A program made the translations under genes and the position numbers. A stretch of 64,000 nucleotides of DNA, taken from assembly GCF_024594815.1 (NCBI RefSeq), contig NZ_JANJOU010000020.1, positions 1 through 64,000 on the forward strand, written 5' to 3'. The notes under the pieces are model-generated. The model was not told where the DNA came from. It did no database searches and was given only the letters and a program-made list of their open reading frames with translations. Source of the stretch: Roseomonas populi. GTDB taxonomy: Bacteria; Pseudomonadota; Alphaproteobacteria; Acetobacterales; Acetobacteraceae. Position 1 is the stretch's first letter; each line of letters opens with the position of its first letter. Positions 1-8,714 of the stretch are shown in pieces.

Positions 1-48
1 CGGTCAGCGCCAGGCCACCCGACCGGACGACATGAACCCCATCACCCA

Positions 49-125
<77 letters not shown>

Positions 126-145
126 AACATCGCCATCTAAAGCTA

Positions 146-180
146 AGCCCTCAGCACAATCCCGTGCCGAGGGCTATTTG
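146..180 (+). terminator. Rho-independent terminator of tRNA-fMet
   Basis: Arms 146-157 and 164-175 form a 12-base stem with one A/C mismatch and a 6-base loop, followed by ATTT. It sits 20 bases after the tRNA 3' end. Confidence 0.7.
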
Positions 181-269
181 CGTTACGCCCCTCTGCATAC
201 CCGGGGACTTCTTGTGGCTATGCTGCGCCGCAACGGCCGTTGGCTGTACCGGACGGAGCAAGACTTCGC

Positions 270-1511
270 GTGGCGGATCAGAACTGTTCTTCACCGTCTT
301 CCAATGACCACGGGGGTGACCCAGCGAGCAGCCAGCACCGCTCGGAGGAGGAGCGGCGCAGGACGGGGCGTGCTGTGGTCCGCAAGGGTGACGAGAAAGA
401 GCCGAAGCACCACCCGGACAAGGGCGACGACAAGAAGCCTGATGAGGACAAGCCGAAAGAAAAGGAAGGCCGGAAAACTCCGGGGCGATGGCCACTTATC
501 ATCGGCGGGGTTGTGCTGCTCCTCGCGGCTACTGGGGGCGGCTGGTACTGGTGGAGCCACCGCAATCTGGAATCGACGGACGACGCCTACACAGAAGGCC
601 GGGCCGTCAGCATCGCACCGCGTGTCAGCGGCACCGTTGTCGAACTCTCCGTCACCGACAACCAGTTCGTCCGCGCCGGTGACCTGCTGCTTCGGATTGA
701 TCCGCGCGACTATCAGGTGCAACGCGACCAGGCCCGGGCTCAACTGGATCTCGCACGCACGCAGTTCCGTTCCTCGGAGCTGGAGCTAGAAATCGCGCGG
801 GTGCGCGCGCCCGCCCAGTTGCAGCAGGCTGAGGCGCAGCGCGATTCGGCCCGGGCCAACCAGGCCCAGGCCCGCGCGGATTACCAGCGTCAGCGCAGCG
901 TTGACCCCCGCGCCACCACCCAGTCCAACATCGACACTGCGAACGCTGCGCTCCAGACGCGTACGGCTGCCGTGTCCCAAGCCGATGCCGAGGTGAAGAT
1001 CGCCTCCGTCTCGCAGCAAACCATCGAGCAGGCCGCCAGCACCGTGGAGCAGCGCCGCGCCGCCGTGGCGCAGGCCGAGGCGCAACTCGCCCAGGCCGAG
1101 CTGAACCTCTCCTACACCGAGCTCCGTGCCCCACAGGACGGTCGCGTCACCCGCCGCAACGTGGAGAAGGGCGCGCTGCTCCAGCCCGGTGGCACGGTGA
1201 TGAGCCTCGTCACGCCCGAGGTCTGGATTGCTGCCAACTTCAAGGAGAGCCAGCTGGACCGCATGCGCCCCGGCCAGCCCGTGGAGATCGAGGTGGACGC
1301 CTACCCCGATCTCGAACTCCGAGGCCATATCGACAGCATCCAGATGGGCAGCGGCGCCCGGTTCAGCGCCTTCCCGGCGGAGAACGCCACGGGCAATTTC
1401 GTGAAGATCGTCCGCCGCGTGCCCGTGAAGATCGTGATCGACCGCGGCCTCAACCCGGACCAACCCATTCCGCTCGGCCTTTCCGTCGTGCCCACGGTGA
1501 ACGTGGAATGA
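270..1511 (+). CDS. emrA: HlyD/EmrA-family membrane fusion protein
   Basis: Periplasmic adaptor of a tripartite drug efflux pump. It bridges the MFS transporter encoded next and the outer-membrane channel encoded after that. A strongly charged Lys/Asp/Glu-rich cytoplasmic tail precedes one membrane segment (WPLIIGGVVLLL, about residues 74-95 from this start). Next come an EmrA-like stretch 'ESTDDAYTEG', half-lipoyl motifs, a long Gln/Ala-rich coiled-coil hairpin (about 140-260) and a beta-barrel region ending 'GLSVVPTVNVE'. The stop overlaps the downstream ATG (ATGA). The start is uncertain: GTG 270 has a GGAG 11 bases upstream, while TTG 240 and GTG 375 are also in frame. Confidence 0.88.
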   Translation: MADQNCSSPSSNDHGGDPASSQHRSEEERRRTGRAVVRKGDEKEPKHHPDKGDDKKPDEDKPKEKEGRKTPGRWPLIIGGVVLLLAATGGGWYWWSHRNLESTDDAYTEGRAVSIAPRVSGTVVELSVTDNQFVRAGDLLLRIDPRDYQVQRDQARAQLDLARTQFRSSELELEIARVRAPAQLQQAEAQRDSARANQAQARADYQRQRSVDPRATTQSNIDTANAALQTRTAAVSQADAEVKIASVSQQTIEQAASTVEQRRAAVAQAEAQLAQAELNLSYTELRAPQDGRVTRRNVEKGALLQPGGTVMSLVTPEVWIAANFKESQLDRMRPGQPVEIEVDAYPDLELRGHIDSIQMGSGARFSAFPAENATGNFVKIVRRVPVKIVIDRGLNPDQPIPLGLSVVPTVNVE

Positions 1512-3076
1512 GCGGATCGCAGGGCTGGAAGCCCCGCTCCAATCCCTGGACCATCACGATGGTGGTCACCCTGGCGGCCTTCATGGAGGTGCTGGACACG
1601 ACCATCGTCAACGTTTCCCTGCCGCACATCGCCGGTAGCCTCTCCGTCAGCAACGACGAGAGCACCTGGGCACTGACCACCTACCTCGTCGCCAACGGCA
1701 TCGTCCTCACCGTCTCGGGCGCGCTCAGCCGGATGATCGGGCGCAAGCGGTATTTCATCATCTGCATCTCCGTCTTCACCCTCGCCTCGCTCGGCTGCGG
1801 CATCGCTACGGAGTTCTGGCAGCTGATCCTCTTCCGCGCGGTGCAGGGCTTCTTCGGCGGCGGCCTGCAGCCTACGCAGCAGGCCATCATCCTCGACACC
1901 TTCCCGCCGGAGAAGCGCGGCACCGCCTTCTCCGTCACCGCCGTTGCGACCATCATCGCACCCATCCTGGGCCCGGTCGTGGGCGGCTACCTGACCGATA
2001 CTTACTCCTGGCACTGGATCTTCCTTATCAACGTGCCGATTGGTGCGCTGACGGTCTTCGGCGTGCTGCAGGTGGTGGAAGACCCGCCCTGGGTGGAGGA
2101 GGAGAAGGAGAACAGCCCGCGCTTCGACTATGTGGGCCTCGGCTTCGTCGTTCTGGCGCTCGGCGGCATGGAACTGGCGCTCGACCGCGGCGAGAACTAC
2201 GACTGGCTGGATTCCGCCTACATCCGCAACGCGGCCCTCGTCTCCGCCCTCGGCTTCGTCGGCGGAGCCTACTGGCTGCTCTACGCGCGGCACCCCATCG
2301 TCAACCTCGGCGTCTTCAAGGACCGGAACTTCGCCGTGGGCTGCGCCCAGATCGGGCTGATGGGCTTCGTCCTTTATGGATCGGCCGTGGTGATTCCCCA
2401 ATTCGCGCAGCAGCAGCTGGGCTACAACGCCACCTGGTCCGGTCTCGTGCTCGCGCCGGGCGCGGTGGTGCTCGTCCTCCTCATCCCCGTGACGGGGAAA
2501 TTGATGCAGCTGATTCCCGCGAAGTACGTCATCGCCTTCGGCGGGCTCTGCCTGGCCTCCTCCCTCGTTTACTCCCAGCGGCTGACACCGAACCTGGATT
2601 ACCAGCAGCTCGCCATCATCCGCGCCACCCAGACCATCGGCCTCGCATTCCTCTTCGTGCCGATCAGCACCCTGGCCTACGCCACGCTTCCGCGCGAGCT
2701 GAACGGCGACGCCACCGCGCTGTTCAGCATGATCCGGAACGTCGCCGGCTCCATCGGCATCTCCCTTTCCACCGCCATCGTCGCCGACCACCAGCAGATC
2801 CGGAACAGCCAGCTGATCGAGCACATGACGCCGCTCTACGAGCCCTACAACACCACGCTGCAAGCCATCCGCCAGGCGCTGATCGACATGGGCCAGGCGC
2901 CCGCCCAGGCGGCGCAGATGGCGATGACGCAGATGGTGCAGATGCTGCGCGCGCAGGTCGCCGTGCTCGCCTATTCCGACGTCTTCTCCACCACCGCCAT
3001 CATCGCCCTGTTCATCGTGCCGCTCGCCTTCCTCTTCTCGGGCGTAAAGGTTCAGGGCGGGGGAGGGGGGCACTGA
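1508..3076 (+). CDS. emrB: DHA2-family MFS multidrug transporter (EmrB/QacA)
   Basis: Proton-driven inner-membrane exporter of 522 residues, the normal length for 14-helix DHA2 carriers. The N-terminus holds 'LDTTIVNVSLPHI' (helix 1 motif D1) and the loop 2-3 motif 'GALSRMIGRKR'. The DHA2 helix 5 motif is visible as 'GPVVGGYLTD' followed by 'WHWIFLINVPIG'. It is translationally coupled to the adaptor by an ATGA overlap and followed two bases later by the outer-membrane lipoprotein, so the three form one pump operon. Substrate is unknown. A Gly-rich tail (GGGGGH) ends the protein. Confidence 0.95.
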   Translation: MSGSQGWKPRSNPWTITMVVTLAAFMEVLDTTIVNVSLPHIAGSLSVSNDESTWALTTYLVANGIVLTVSGALSRMIGRKRYFIICISVFTLASLGCGIATEFWQLILFRAVQGFFGGGLQPTQQAIILDTFPPEKRGTAFSVTAVATIIAPILGPVVGGYLTDTYSWHWIFLINVPIGALTVFGVLQVVEDPPWVEEEKENSPRFDYVGLGFVVLALGGMELALDRGENYDWLDSAYIRNAALVSALGFVGGAYWLLYARHPIVNLGVFKDRNFAVGCAQIGLMGFVLYGSAVVIPQFAQQQLGYNATWSGLVLAPGAVVLVLLIPVTGKLMQLIPAKYVIAFGGLCLASSLVYSQRLTPNLDYQQLAIIRATQTIGLAFLFVPISTLAYATLPRELNGDATALFSMIRNVAGSIGISLSTAIVADHQQIRNSQLIEHMTPLYEPYNTTLQAIRQALIDMGQAPAQAAQMAMTQMVQMLRAQVAVLAYSDVFSTTAIIALFIVPLAFLFSGVKVQGGGGGH

Positions 3077-3078
3077 TC

Positions 3079-4629
3079 ATGCGCCCACACGCGCTCCTGC
3101 TCGCCACCGCCCTCGGCGCCTGCACCGTCGGGCCGGATTTCACGCCGCCCGACCCGCTGGCACCCGCGGCCTACCGTGACACCGCGCGCAGCACGGACGG
3201 GGCCGTCACTCCCGCCGGCCGCCCGGACCCGGAATGGTGGAACAGCTTTCGCGATCCGCAACTGACGAGCCTCGTCGGCCGCACCCTCAGCGGCAATCTC
3301 TCCTTGCAGCAAGCGGTGCTGCGGATCGCCCAGGCGCGGCAGGGCGAGGCGGCGGCGCGGGCCGCCGGTCTGCCCAGCCTTTCCGCTGATGGCGCCTATA
3401 CCCGCCAGCAACTCGGTCTGCGCGGCATCCTGAAATCCCGTGGCGTCTACGATTCCGTGGAGGACCTGCGCGGCAACGCGCGGCTCGAGGACGCGCAGGC
3501 CGGCCTGTCGGACCGGGCGGCCGATGCCCTCGGCTCCGCGCTCGGCCTCGCCACCCGGCCCACCAACCTCTTCCAGCAGGGGCTGGACGCCTCCTGGGAG
3601 CTGGACCTCTTCGGCCGTATCGCCCGGCAGGTGGAGCAGACCCGCGCCCGCACGCAATCCGCGGTGGAGGGCGCCAACGACGCACTGGTCAGCCTCGTGG
3701 CGGAGGTGGTGCGGACCTATGCCGCGCTGCGCGGTGCGCAGGCCCTGCAGCAGGCGCAGCAGGACAACGTGAACGCCGCGCGCGAAATCCTCGCTCTGAC
3801 CCAACGCCGGCAGCATCAGGGCCTGACCACGCAGCTGGACGTCGAGAACCAGCGCGCCCAGCTCACGAGCTACGAGGCGCAGCTGCAGCCCTACATCGCC
3901 CAAGTGCAGCAGGCGATGAATCGCCTCGCCGTCCTCACTGGCTCCCCGCCCGGTATCCTGGACAACGAGCTGGCGACGCCCCGGCCGATCCCCGTGGTCC
4001 CGCCCACCGTACCGGTCGGCGTACCGTCCGAGCTCGCGCGGAGGCGGCCGGACATCCGCCACGCCGAGGCCGACCTTCACGCCGCCACGGCCGGCGTGGG
4101 CGTCGCCGTGGCGCAATTCTACCCCACCGTCTCCCTCACCGGCAGCCTGGGCACCCGCGCCATCGACGCGAGCTACCTGACGGATTGGGCGAGCCACTTC
4201 TACAGCGCCGGCCCCGCCATCTCCGTTCCCATCTTCCAGGGCGGGCGGCTTACGGCGAACCTGAAGCTGGCGAAGGCTCAGGAGGCGGGCGCCGCACTGG
4301 GCTACCGCTCCACCGTGCTGAACGCGCTGGCCGAGGTGGAGGACGCGCTCGTCGCCTACCGCACGGACCGCGCCCAGGCGGACCTGCTGCGGCAGACCGT
4401 CGTCTCCGCCCGCACCGCCCTCGCACTGGCGCGGGAGCGCTACGACCACGGCCTTTCCAACTTCATTGAGGTGCTGGACGCGCAGCGCACCCTGGTCGGG
4501 GCGCGGCAGCAGGAGGTGAGGGCGGGCATCACCCTCACCAATGACGCCGTCGCCCTCTATAAGGCGCTGGGCGGTGGATGGAGCAGCGCGGAGTGGCTGG
4601 ACCGCGCCACGGCGGCCCAGCCGGGATAG
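3079..4629 (+). CDS. RND/MFS efflux outer-membrane lipoprotein (NodT/OprM family)
   Basis: TolC-like outer-membrane channel that completes the EmrAB-type pump. The 516-residue length is usual for the family. A short signal ends in the lipobox LGAC (Cys at residue 15), followed by the family start 'TVGPDFTPPD'. Two outer-membrane efflux repeats follow, with typical phrases 'LGLATRP', 'LARRRPDIRHAEADLHAATA' and 'ISVPIFQGGRLTANLKLAKAQ'. Because a dedicated channel is encoded, the pump should not depend on a housekeeping TolC. It is convergent with the ABC exporter downstream. Confidence 0.93.
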   Translation: MRPHALLLATALGACTVGPDFTPPDPLAPAAYRDTARSTDGAVTPAGRPDPEWWNSFRDPQLTSLVGRTLSGNLSLQQAVLRIAQARQGEAAARAAGLPSLSADGAYTRQQLGLRGILKSRGVYDSVEDLRGNARLEDAQAGLSDRAADALGSALGLATRPTNLFQQGLDASWELDLFGRIARQVEQTRARTQSAVEGANDALVSLVAEVVRTYAALRGAQALQQAQQDNVNAAREILALTQRRQHQGLTTQLDVENQRAQLTSYEAQLQPYIAQVQQAMNRLAVLTGSPPGILDNELATPRPIPVVPPTVPVGVPSELARRRPDIRHAEADLHAATAGVGVAVAQFYPTVSLTGSLGTRAIDASYLTDWASHFYSAGPAISVPIFQGGRLTANLKLAKAQEAGAALGYRSTVLNALAEVEDALVAYRTDRAQADLLRQTVVSARTALALARERYDHGLSNFIEVLDAQRTLVGARQQEVRAGITLTNDAVALYKALGGGWSSAEWLDRATAAQPG

Positions 4630-4680
4630 AGCGGATCGCTGCGGGGCGGCATCGCCCGGAAGCGTAGAATCCGCTCTCTT
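4628..4680. terminator. Bidirectional terminator-like inverted repeat
   Basis: Nine-base arms 4628-4636 and 4669-4677 are perfectly complementary and enclose a GC-rich inner region. It fills the gap between the convergent efflux operon and ABC exporter gene; the T-run is weak. Confidence 0.45.
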
Positions 4681-4692
4681 ACCCCATTCCCC

Positions 4693-6525
4693 TCAGCCGG
4701 CCTGAGCGCGGACGCGCCGGTTGAAGGGGTTGCGGATCCGGATCTTCCGGGTTTTCAGCACGCGCCCCGGCGCGCGCATGGCCAGCTTCGCGCCTTCCGG
4801 CCCGCGCTGCAGGTGCAGCGTGCGCTCGTGGAACGCGTCCAGCCCAGGGCGGTGGCCGATGGAGATCAGGGCGCTCTTCGGCAGCTCGTCCAGCACCAGC
4901 TGCATCATCGCGTCCTGGTTATCCTCGTCCAGCGCGGCCGTCGCCTCGTCCATGAAGATCCAGCGGGGCTTCTGCAGCAGCAGCCGGGCGAAGGCCAGGC
5001 GCTGCTGCTCGCCAAGCGAGAGCACCTGGTCCCAGCGCTCGTCGCTGTCCAGCCGATCCTCCAGGTGTGAGAGACCAACCCGCTCCAGAGCCGCCACCGC
5101 CGCCTTGTTGGACACCTTCTCCGGCGGGCCGGGGTAGGAGAGCGCACCGCGCAGCGTGCCCAGCGGCAGGTAGGGGCGCTGTGGCATGAACATCGTCGCC
5201 TCGCGCGGCGGCATGCGGATCTCGCCGCTGCCCCAGGGCCAGATGCCGGCGAAGGCGCGGAACAGGGTGCTCTTGCCCGTGCCGGATTCGCCCTTCACCA
5301 GCACGCGCTCGCCCGCGCGGATCTCCGCGCTCGCCTCCGCGATCACCACGGAGCCGTTGGCGAAGGCCACCTGAACGTCGCGGAAGACCACGCGCTCCTC
5401 CTCGCCGGTCTTCTCCTCGACCCGCACGATGGTCGGCTGATCGCCATCCTGCACCATCTCCTCGATCACCCGCAGGGACTCGCGGAAGGACAGCAGCCGC
5501 TCCACGGAGGAGCGCCACTCGGCCAGCCGCGGGAAGTTGTCCACGAACCAGTTGAGCGAGGCCTGCACCGAGCCGAAGGCCGAGCCGATCTGCATCAGCC
5601 CGCCCAGCGTGATCGCGCCGGAGAAGTAAGAGGGCGCGGCGACCACGGTGGGGAAGACGGAGGTGAGCATGCCGTAGGCGCTGGTGAGCCACATGAGCCT
5701 GCGCTGGCTCTGCATCAGGTTGCGCACCGCCTCCGCCACGTTGGTGAACAGGAGGGCCAGGCCGCGCCGCTCATCCGTCTCGCCGCCGATCAGCGCGATG
5801 CCCTCGCTGCTTTCCCGCGCGCGCACCAAGCCGAAGCGGAAGTCCGCCTCCTTCGCCGTGCGCCAGAAGTTCAGCGCCACCATGGGCCGGCCGACGAGGT
5901 AGGTGAGGCCCGAGCCGATGGCCGCGTAGATCAGCGCCGCCCAGACCATGTATCCGGGGATGGTGATGGCCTGCCCGGCGATCGTCAGGTTCAGGGCACC
6001 GGAGATGCTCCAGAGAATGCCGACGAAGGCGATCAGCATGACGACGGAGTTGAAGATACCGGTGGCGAAATCCACGGCCAGGTCCACGGACAGCCGCGCA
6101 TCTTCCGCGATGCGCTGGTCCGGGTTGTCGGCGCCGCCGGCGCGCTCCAGCTGGTAGTGGCGCGCATCCGTCATCCACAGGTCCAGCAGGCGCTTCGTCA
6201 CCCATTCGCGCCAGCGCAGCTGCACCAGCTGCTTAACGTAGAGCTGGTACACCGCCGTGATCATGGAGGCGAGCGCGAGCCCGAGGAACAGCACCATCTG
6301 CCAGAGGAAGGCGTTGCGGTCGCGGTTCTCCAGCGCGTTGAAGAAGTCGCGGTTCCACAGGTTGAAGCGGATCTGGATGAGGATCTGCAGCAGCGTCAGC
6401 GCCAGCAGGCCGAAGCCCAGCCACTTCGCGCCCTTCGCGCGCAGGAAGTAGCCTCCGGCCAGGCGGAGGAAGGCCCTGACGGCCCCCGTCTGGATCTGGA
6501 CGTTCGCGCCCGTCGCTTCACTCAC
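4693..6525 (-). CDS. ABC transporter permease/ATP-binding fusion, SbmA/BacA-YddA type
   Basis: Half-size exporter of 610 residues with an N-terminal membrane domain of the ABC_membrane_2 type (peroxisomal ALD/YddA-like; 'FNLWNRDFFNALENRD' is characteristic) and a C-terminal ATPase. Walker A is GESGTGKST, the signature is LSLGEQQRLAFARLLL and Walker B is WIFMDEATAALDE, all intact. Relatives take up or move peptides and vitamin-like molecules. The start is GTG at 6525. It lies 54 bases downstream of the exported protein gene and may be the last gene of the stress operon starting at 7426. Substrate cannot be read from the sequence. Confidence 0.9.
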   Translation of the reverse strand: MSEATGANVQIQTGAVRAFLRLAGGYFLRAKGAKWLGFGLLALTLLQILIQIRFNLWNRDFFNALENRDRNAFLWQMVLFLGLALASMITAVYQLYVKQLVQLRWREWVTKRLLDLWMTDARHYQLERAGGADNPDQRIAEDARLSVDLAVDFATGIFNSVVMLIAFVGILWSISGALNLTIAGQAITIPGYMVWAALIYAAIGSGLTYLVGRPMVALNFWRTAKEADFRFGLVRARESSEGIALIGGETDERRGLALLFTNVAEAVRNLMQSQRRLMWLTSAYGMLTSVFPTVVAAPSYFSGAITLGGLMQIGSAFGSVQASLNWFVDNFPRLAEWRSSVERLLSFRESLRVIEEMVQDGDQPTIVRVEEKTGEEERVVFRDVQVAFANGSVVIAEASAEIRAGERVLVKGESGTGKSTLFRAFAGIWPWGSGEIRMPPREATMFMPQRPYLPLGTLRGALSYPGPPEKVSNKAAVAALERVGLSHLEDRLDSDERWDQVLSLGEQQRLAFARLLLQKPRWIFMDEATAALDEDNQDAMMQLVLDELPKSALISIGHRPGLDAFHERTLHLQRGPEGAKLAMRAPGRVLKTRKIRIRNPFNRRVRAQAG

Positions 6526-6579
6526 CCTGCGTCTCGCCTGTCATGGGTCTCGCCACTGTCCGCTCCGTCGCGGCTGTTA

Positions 6580-7257
6580 TCATTGGGGCCGCTCCGCCGG
6601 GGGCGGCAGCGGCCCGAGCTTCTCCGGGCTCTCGCCGATGCGCTCGGCGTCCAGAGCCTTGCCGCGGTCCGGCACGGTGGCCCCATGCCCCGCGGCGGCG
6701 ATGGAGCGGCCCACGGCCAGCTTGTCGCCCAGGGCTTGCCCCACGCCGGCGGGGACGCGGATCACCACGCCATCGTCCAGCACGGCGCCGATCACGTCGC
6801 CTTGCGGGGTGTAGAGCGGCGCCCGAATGGTGCCGGACACCTGCAGCATCTCGTCGGCCGCCCGGTACTCCGGGAAGGTCCAGCTCGGCCGGTCCACGAA
6901 GCGGGGCGGGCTGGCCCCGTCCTTCGCCCAGGCCAGCAGCGTGATGGCCGGGGCACGCCGCGCGCGGATTCCGTACACGACGATGGACTGCCCGGGGGAC
7001 ACGGCCTGCATGATGTCGTCGGCGATGTGCTCGGGGAACAGAACCTGCGGCCCCTCCCGGAACAGCAGGCGATCCGTCTTGCCCTCGGGCGTGAGGAGAT
7101 AGCGATCCACCACCCCGGTGAAGGAGGGCAGCTGCGTGGGATCGAACCACAGGCGGCCGCCGCCCGGGTTGGAGTTCCCAGAGCCTGACCCCTGAGACAG
7201 GACCGGCCCCGCGACGAGTGTCGCGAGGCCGGCCAGAAGCGCCGTGCGGCGGTTCAT
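6580..7257 (-). CDS. Exported hypothetical protein
   Basis: A 225-residue protein with an N-terminal signal sequence (MNRRTALLAGLATLVAGPVLSQG, cleavage likely after the Ser-Gln near residue 22). I do not recognise the mature domain. It is rich in short hydrophobic beta-like stretches and ends with an acidic/proline tail. It begins only 7 bases after the DUF1328 stop, so both genes are probably co-transcribed from the stress-type promoter at 7461-7485. A role at the cell envelope during stress is inference from position only. Confidence 0.75.
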   Translation of the reverse strand: MNRRTALLAGLATLVAGPVLSQGSGSGNSNPGGGRLWFDPTQLPSFTGVVDRYLLTPEGKTDRLLFREGPQVLFPEHIADDIMQAVSPGQSIVVYGIRARRAPAITLLAWAKDGASPPRFVDRPSWTFPEYRAADEMLQVSGTIRAPLYTPQGDVIGAVLDDGVVIRVPAGVGQALGDKLAVGRSIAAAGHGATVPDRGKALDAERIGESPEKLGPLPPPAERPQ

Positions 7258-7264
7258 GAAGCCC

Positions 7265-7426
7265 TCAGATCCAGCCCCGGCCGGCCACCAGCGAGACCAG
7301 GAAGAGGATGAGGAAGATCACGAACAGGACCTTGGCGATGCCGCTGGCTGCGGAGGCCACACCACCGAAGCCCAGCACGCCCGCCACGAGAGCGATGATG
7401 AGGAAGATGACGGTCCAGTAGAGCAT
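7265..7426 (-). CDS. DUF1328 small membrane protein
   Basis: A 53-residue protein starting [16 protein letters not shown] with two hydrophobic helices separated by a short Gly/Ala/Ser turn and ending RGWI; this is the YtjA/DUF1328 pattern. An AAGGGA ribosome site precedes the ATG. Members are small inner-membrane proteins commonly induced by general stress in alphaproteobacteria. A GCAAC-N16-CGTT element lies 35 bases upstream. The exported protein gene follows 7 bases after its stop. Confidence 0.85.
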   Translation of the reverse strand: MLYWTVIFLIIALVAGVLGFGGVASAASGIAKVLFVIFLILFLVSLVAGRGWI

Positions 7427-7460
7427 TGTCCGGGTTCCCTTGAGGAGGATGCGATCCCTG

Positions 7461-7485
7461 AACGTAGGATTGCCGGGCCGGTTGC
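7461..7485 (-). promoter_or_regulatory. Candidate EcfG-type promoter of the DUF1328 operon
   Basis: On the minus strand GCAAC (7485-7481), a 16-base spacer and CGTT (7464-7461). The published alphaproteobacterial EcfG consensus is GGAAC-N16/17-CGTT, so there is one mismatch. The -10 half lies 35 bases before the ATG. Three further copies with the same variant occur in the window. Confidence 0.6.
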
Positions 7486-7545
7486 CCGACGGGGTTGCGG
7501 GGCCGCCACGGAGCGTTGCCCCGGCGCTACACCTGCTGGGCTGCG

Positions 7546-7788
7546 CTACTTCGGGTCCACCGCCTGGTTGGAGGCGTCGCCCTGTCGCGAGGCCCAGTCC
7601 GTCAGCTGCCGCTCCGCGTCACCCTCGCTCAGCCCGTAGCGCTCGCGGATGCGCTCCAGCAGCAGGTCGCGGCGGCCGCCGGCCTGGCTGATGTCCTCTT
7701 CTGTCAGCTTGCCCCAGTCCTTGCGGACCTTGTCGCCCATCCCGCCCCAGTCGCCGGCGAGGCGGCCCCGGTCCAGTTCCTTGGTCAT
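7546..7788 (-). CDS. CsbD family stress protein
   Basis: An 80-residue hydrophilic protein containing the CsbD core: '[40 protein letters not shown]...' spans most of it. The family comprises small stress-induced proteins of unclear biochemical role. I chose the ATG at 7788, which has GGAGG five bases upstream, over an ATG four codons earlier that would lie inside that ribosome site. A candidate EcfG promoter sits 46 bases upstream, and the gene neighbours phyR, in keeping with control by the general stress response. Confidence 0.9.
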   Translation of the reverse strand: MTKELDRGRLAGDWGGMGDKVRKDWGKLTEEDISQAGGRRDLLLERIRERYGLSEGDAERQLTDWASRQGDASNQAVDPK

Positions 7789-7833
7789 CCCGTCCTCCAT
7801 CCTGCCCGCGCCGATGCGGGCCTGCCGGATGGG

Positions 7834-7859
7834 AACGGGGGCGCGGTCCGGGGGGTTGC
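7834..7859 (-). promoter_or_regulatory. Candidate EcfG-type promoter of csbD
   Basis: Minus-strand GCAAC (7859-7855), 17-base spacer, CGTT (7837-7834), 46 bases before the csbD ATG. It shares the one-base deviation from GGAAC seen at the three sister sites. Confidence 0.6.
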
Positions 7860-7868
7860 CGGACCGCG
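7842..7868. terminator. Ten-base-pair stem-loop after phyR
   Basis: Perfect arms 7842-7851 and 7859-7868 with a 7-base loop, nine bases beyond the phyR stop. On the plus strand TTTT follows; on the minus strand, the direction of phyR, there is no T-run. It overlaps the csbD -35 element. Confidence 0.4.
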
Positions 7869-7876
7869 TTTTCCCA

Positions 7877-8593
7877 TCAGTCCAGCGAAACGCCGCCAGA
7901 GACGGCCTGATAGGTGGCGATGGCCAGCGCCACGGGCTCGAAGGGCTTGCTGATGATGAAGGCGGGCTCCAGCCGTTCAGCCGTCAGCAGCCGCTCGGGA
8001 TAGGCGGTGACGAAGATCACGGGAGTGTTCTGCTCCTGCAGGATGCGCTGGACGGCGGAGATGCCGTCGCCGCCCGGGCCGAGGTTCACGTCCGCCAGGA
8101 TAAGCCCCGGCCTCAGCTCCCGCGCCATGGCCACCGCCTCGGCCTCGCCGCTGGCGATGCCCACCACGTTGTGGCCGCAGCTCTCCACCAGTTGGCGGAT
8201 GTCCATGGCGATGATCGGCTCGTCCTCGATCACCATGATGTCCGTCGCCGCCACGGCCCGCAGCGCGGTGCGCGCCGCCTCCAGCAGGCGGCGGCCCTCC
8301 TCCAGCGTGATGCCCACGGCCAGGGAGGCATCCGTGATCGTCAGGTCCTCCAGCGCCGTGAGGAGGAGAAGCTGGCGCTGCTTGGCGGAGATGTGCTCGC
8401 CCGGTGAATCCGGCACCAGTCGGCTCACCCCGGCAAAGAGGGCGAGGGGCCCCGGCGCGTCATCCGGCAGCCCGGCCCGGAGGGCCTGGGCCACCAGTGC
8501 GTCGCCCTGCGCCTGGCTGCCGGTCAGGGCCCGGGCATAGCGCCGGGCATAGGGCAGGGTACGAAGCAACTCCCCCTGCGACACAGCATTCAT
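7877..8593 (-). CDS. phyR: PhyR-type anti-anti-sigma response regulator
   Basis: Master switch of the general stress response. Once phosphorylated, its sigma-like N-terminus sequesters NepR and frees EcfG. The protein has 238 residues: a sigma-like domain (about 1-110, 'LPYARRYARALTGSQAQGD') and a C-terminal receiver with the acidic pair (VIEDEP), phospho-acceptor Asp in 'LILADVNL', and the PhyR-family 'FVTAYPERLL' and 'ISKPFEP' motifs. The ATG at 8593 has GGAGG upstream. It is divergent from an ECF sigma gene and 1.4 kb from nepR. No GCAAC/CGTT element is visible in its own upstream region. Confidence 0.95.
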   Translation of the reverse strand: MNAVSQGELLRTLPYARRYARALTGSQAQGDALVAQALRAGLPDDAPGPLALFAGVSRLVPDSPGEHISAKQRQLLLLTALEDLTITDASLAVGITLEEGRRLLEAARTALRAVAATDIMVIEDEPIIAMDIRQLVESCGHNVVGIASGEAEAVAMARELRPGLILADVNLGPGGDGISAVQRILQEQNTPVIFVTAYPERLLTAERLEPAFIISKPFEPVALAIATYQAVSGGVSLD

Positions 8594-8714
8594 CCGTGAT
8601 AGTCCTCCGCCCCCCGCGGGCCCCCGCCGACATGGCAGGGCTTGCGGGCCCTCTCTAGATGGTCGCGCAGCGCGGCGCCGCGAGGCGTCGCGCTGCCCTT
8701 TTCCAGCCGGGTGC

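Noticed and set aside
1301-3073. A 590-codon antisense frame opposite the MFS transporter
   Set aside because: Acidic/His/Gly-rich translation with no motif, and the opposite strand encodes a clear DHA2 carrier.
8565-8589. A further GCAAC-N16-CATT match on the plus strand before the first sigma gene
   Set aside because: The -10 half is CATT rather than CGTT, it lies inside phyR, and it is about 125 bases from the start codon, so it is weaker than the four accepted sites.
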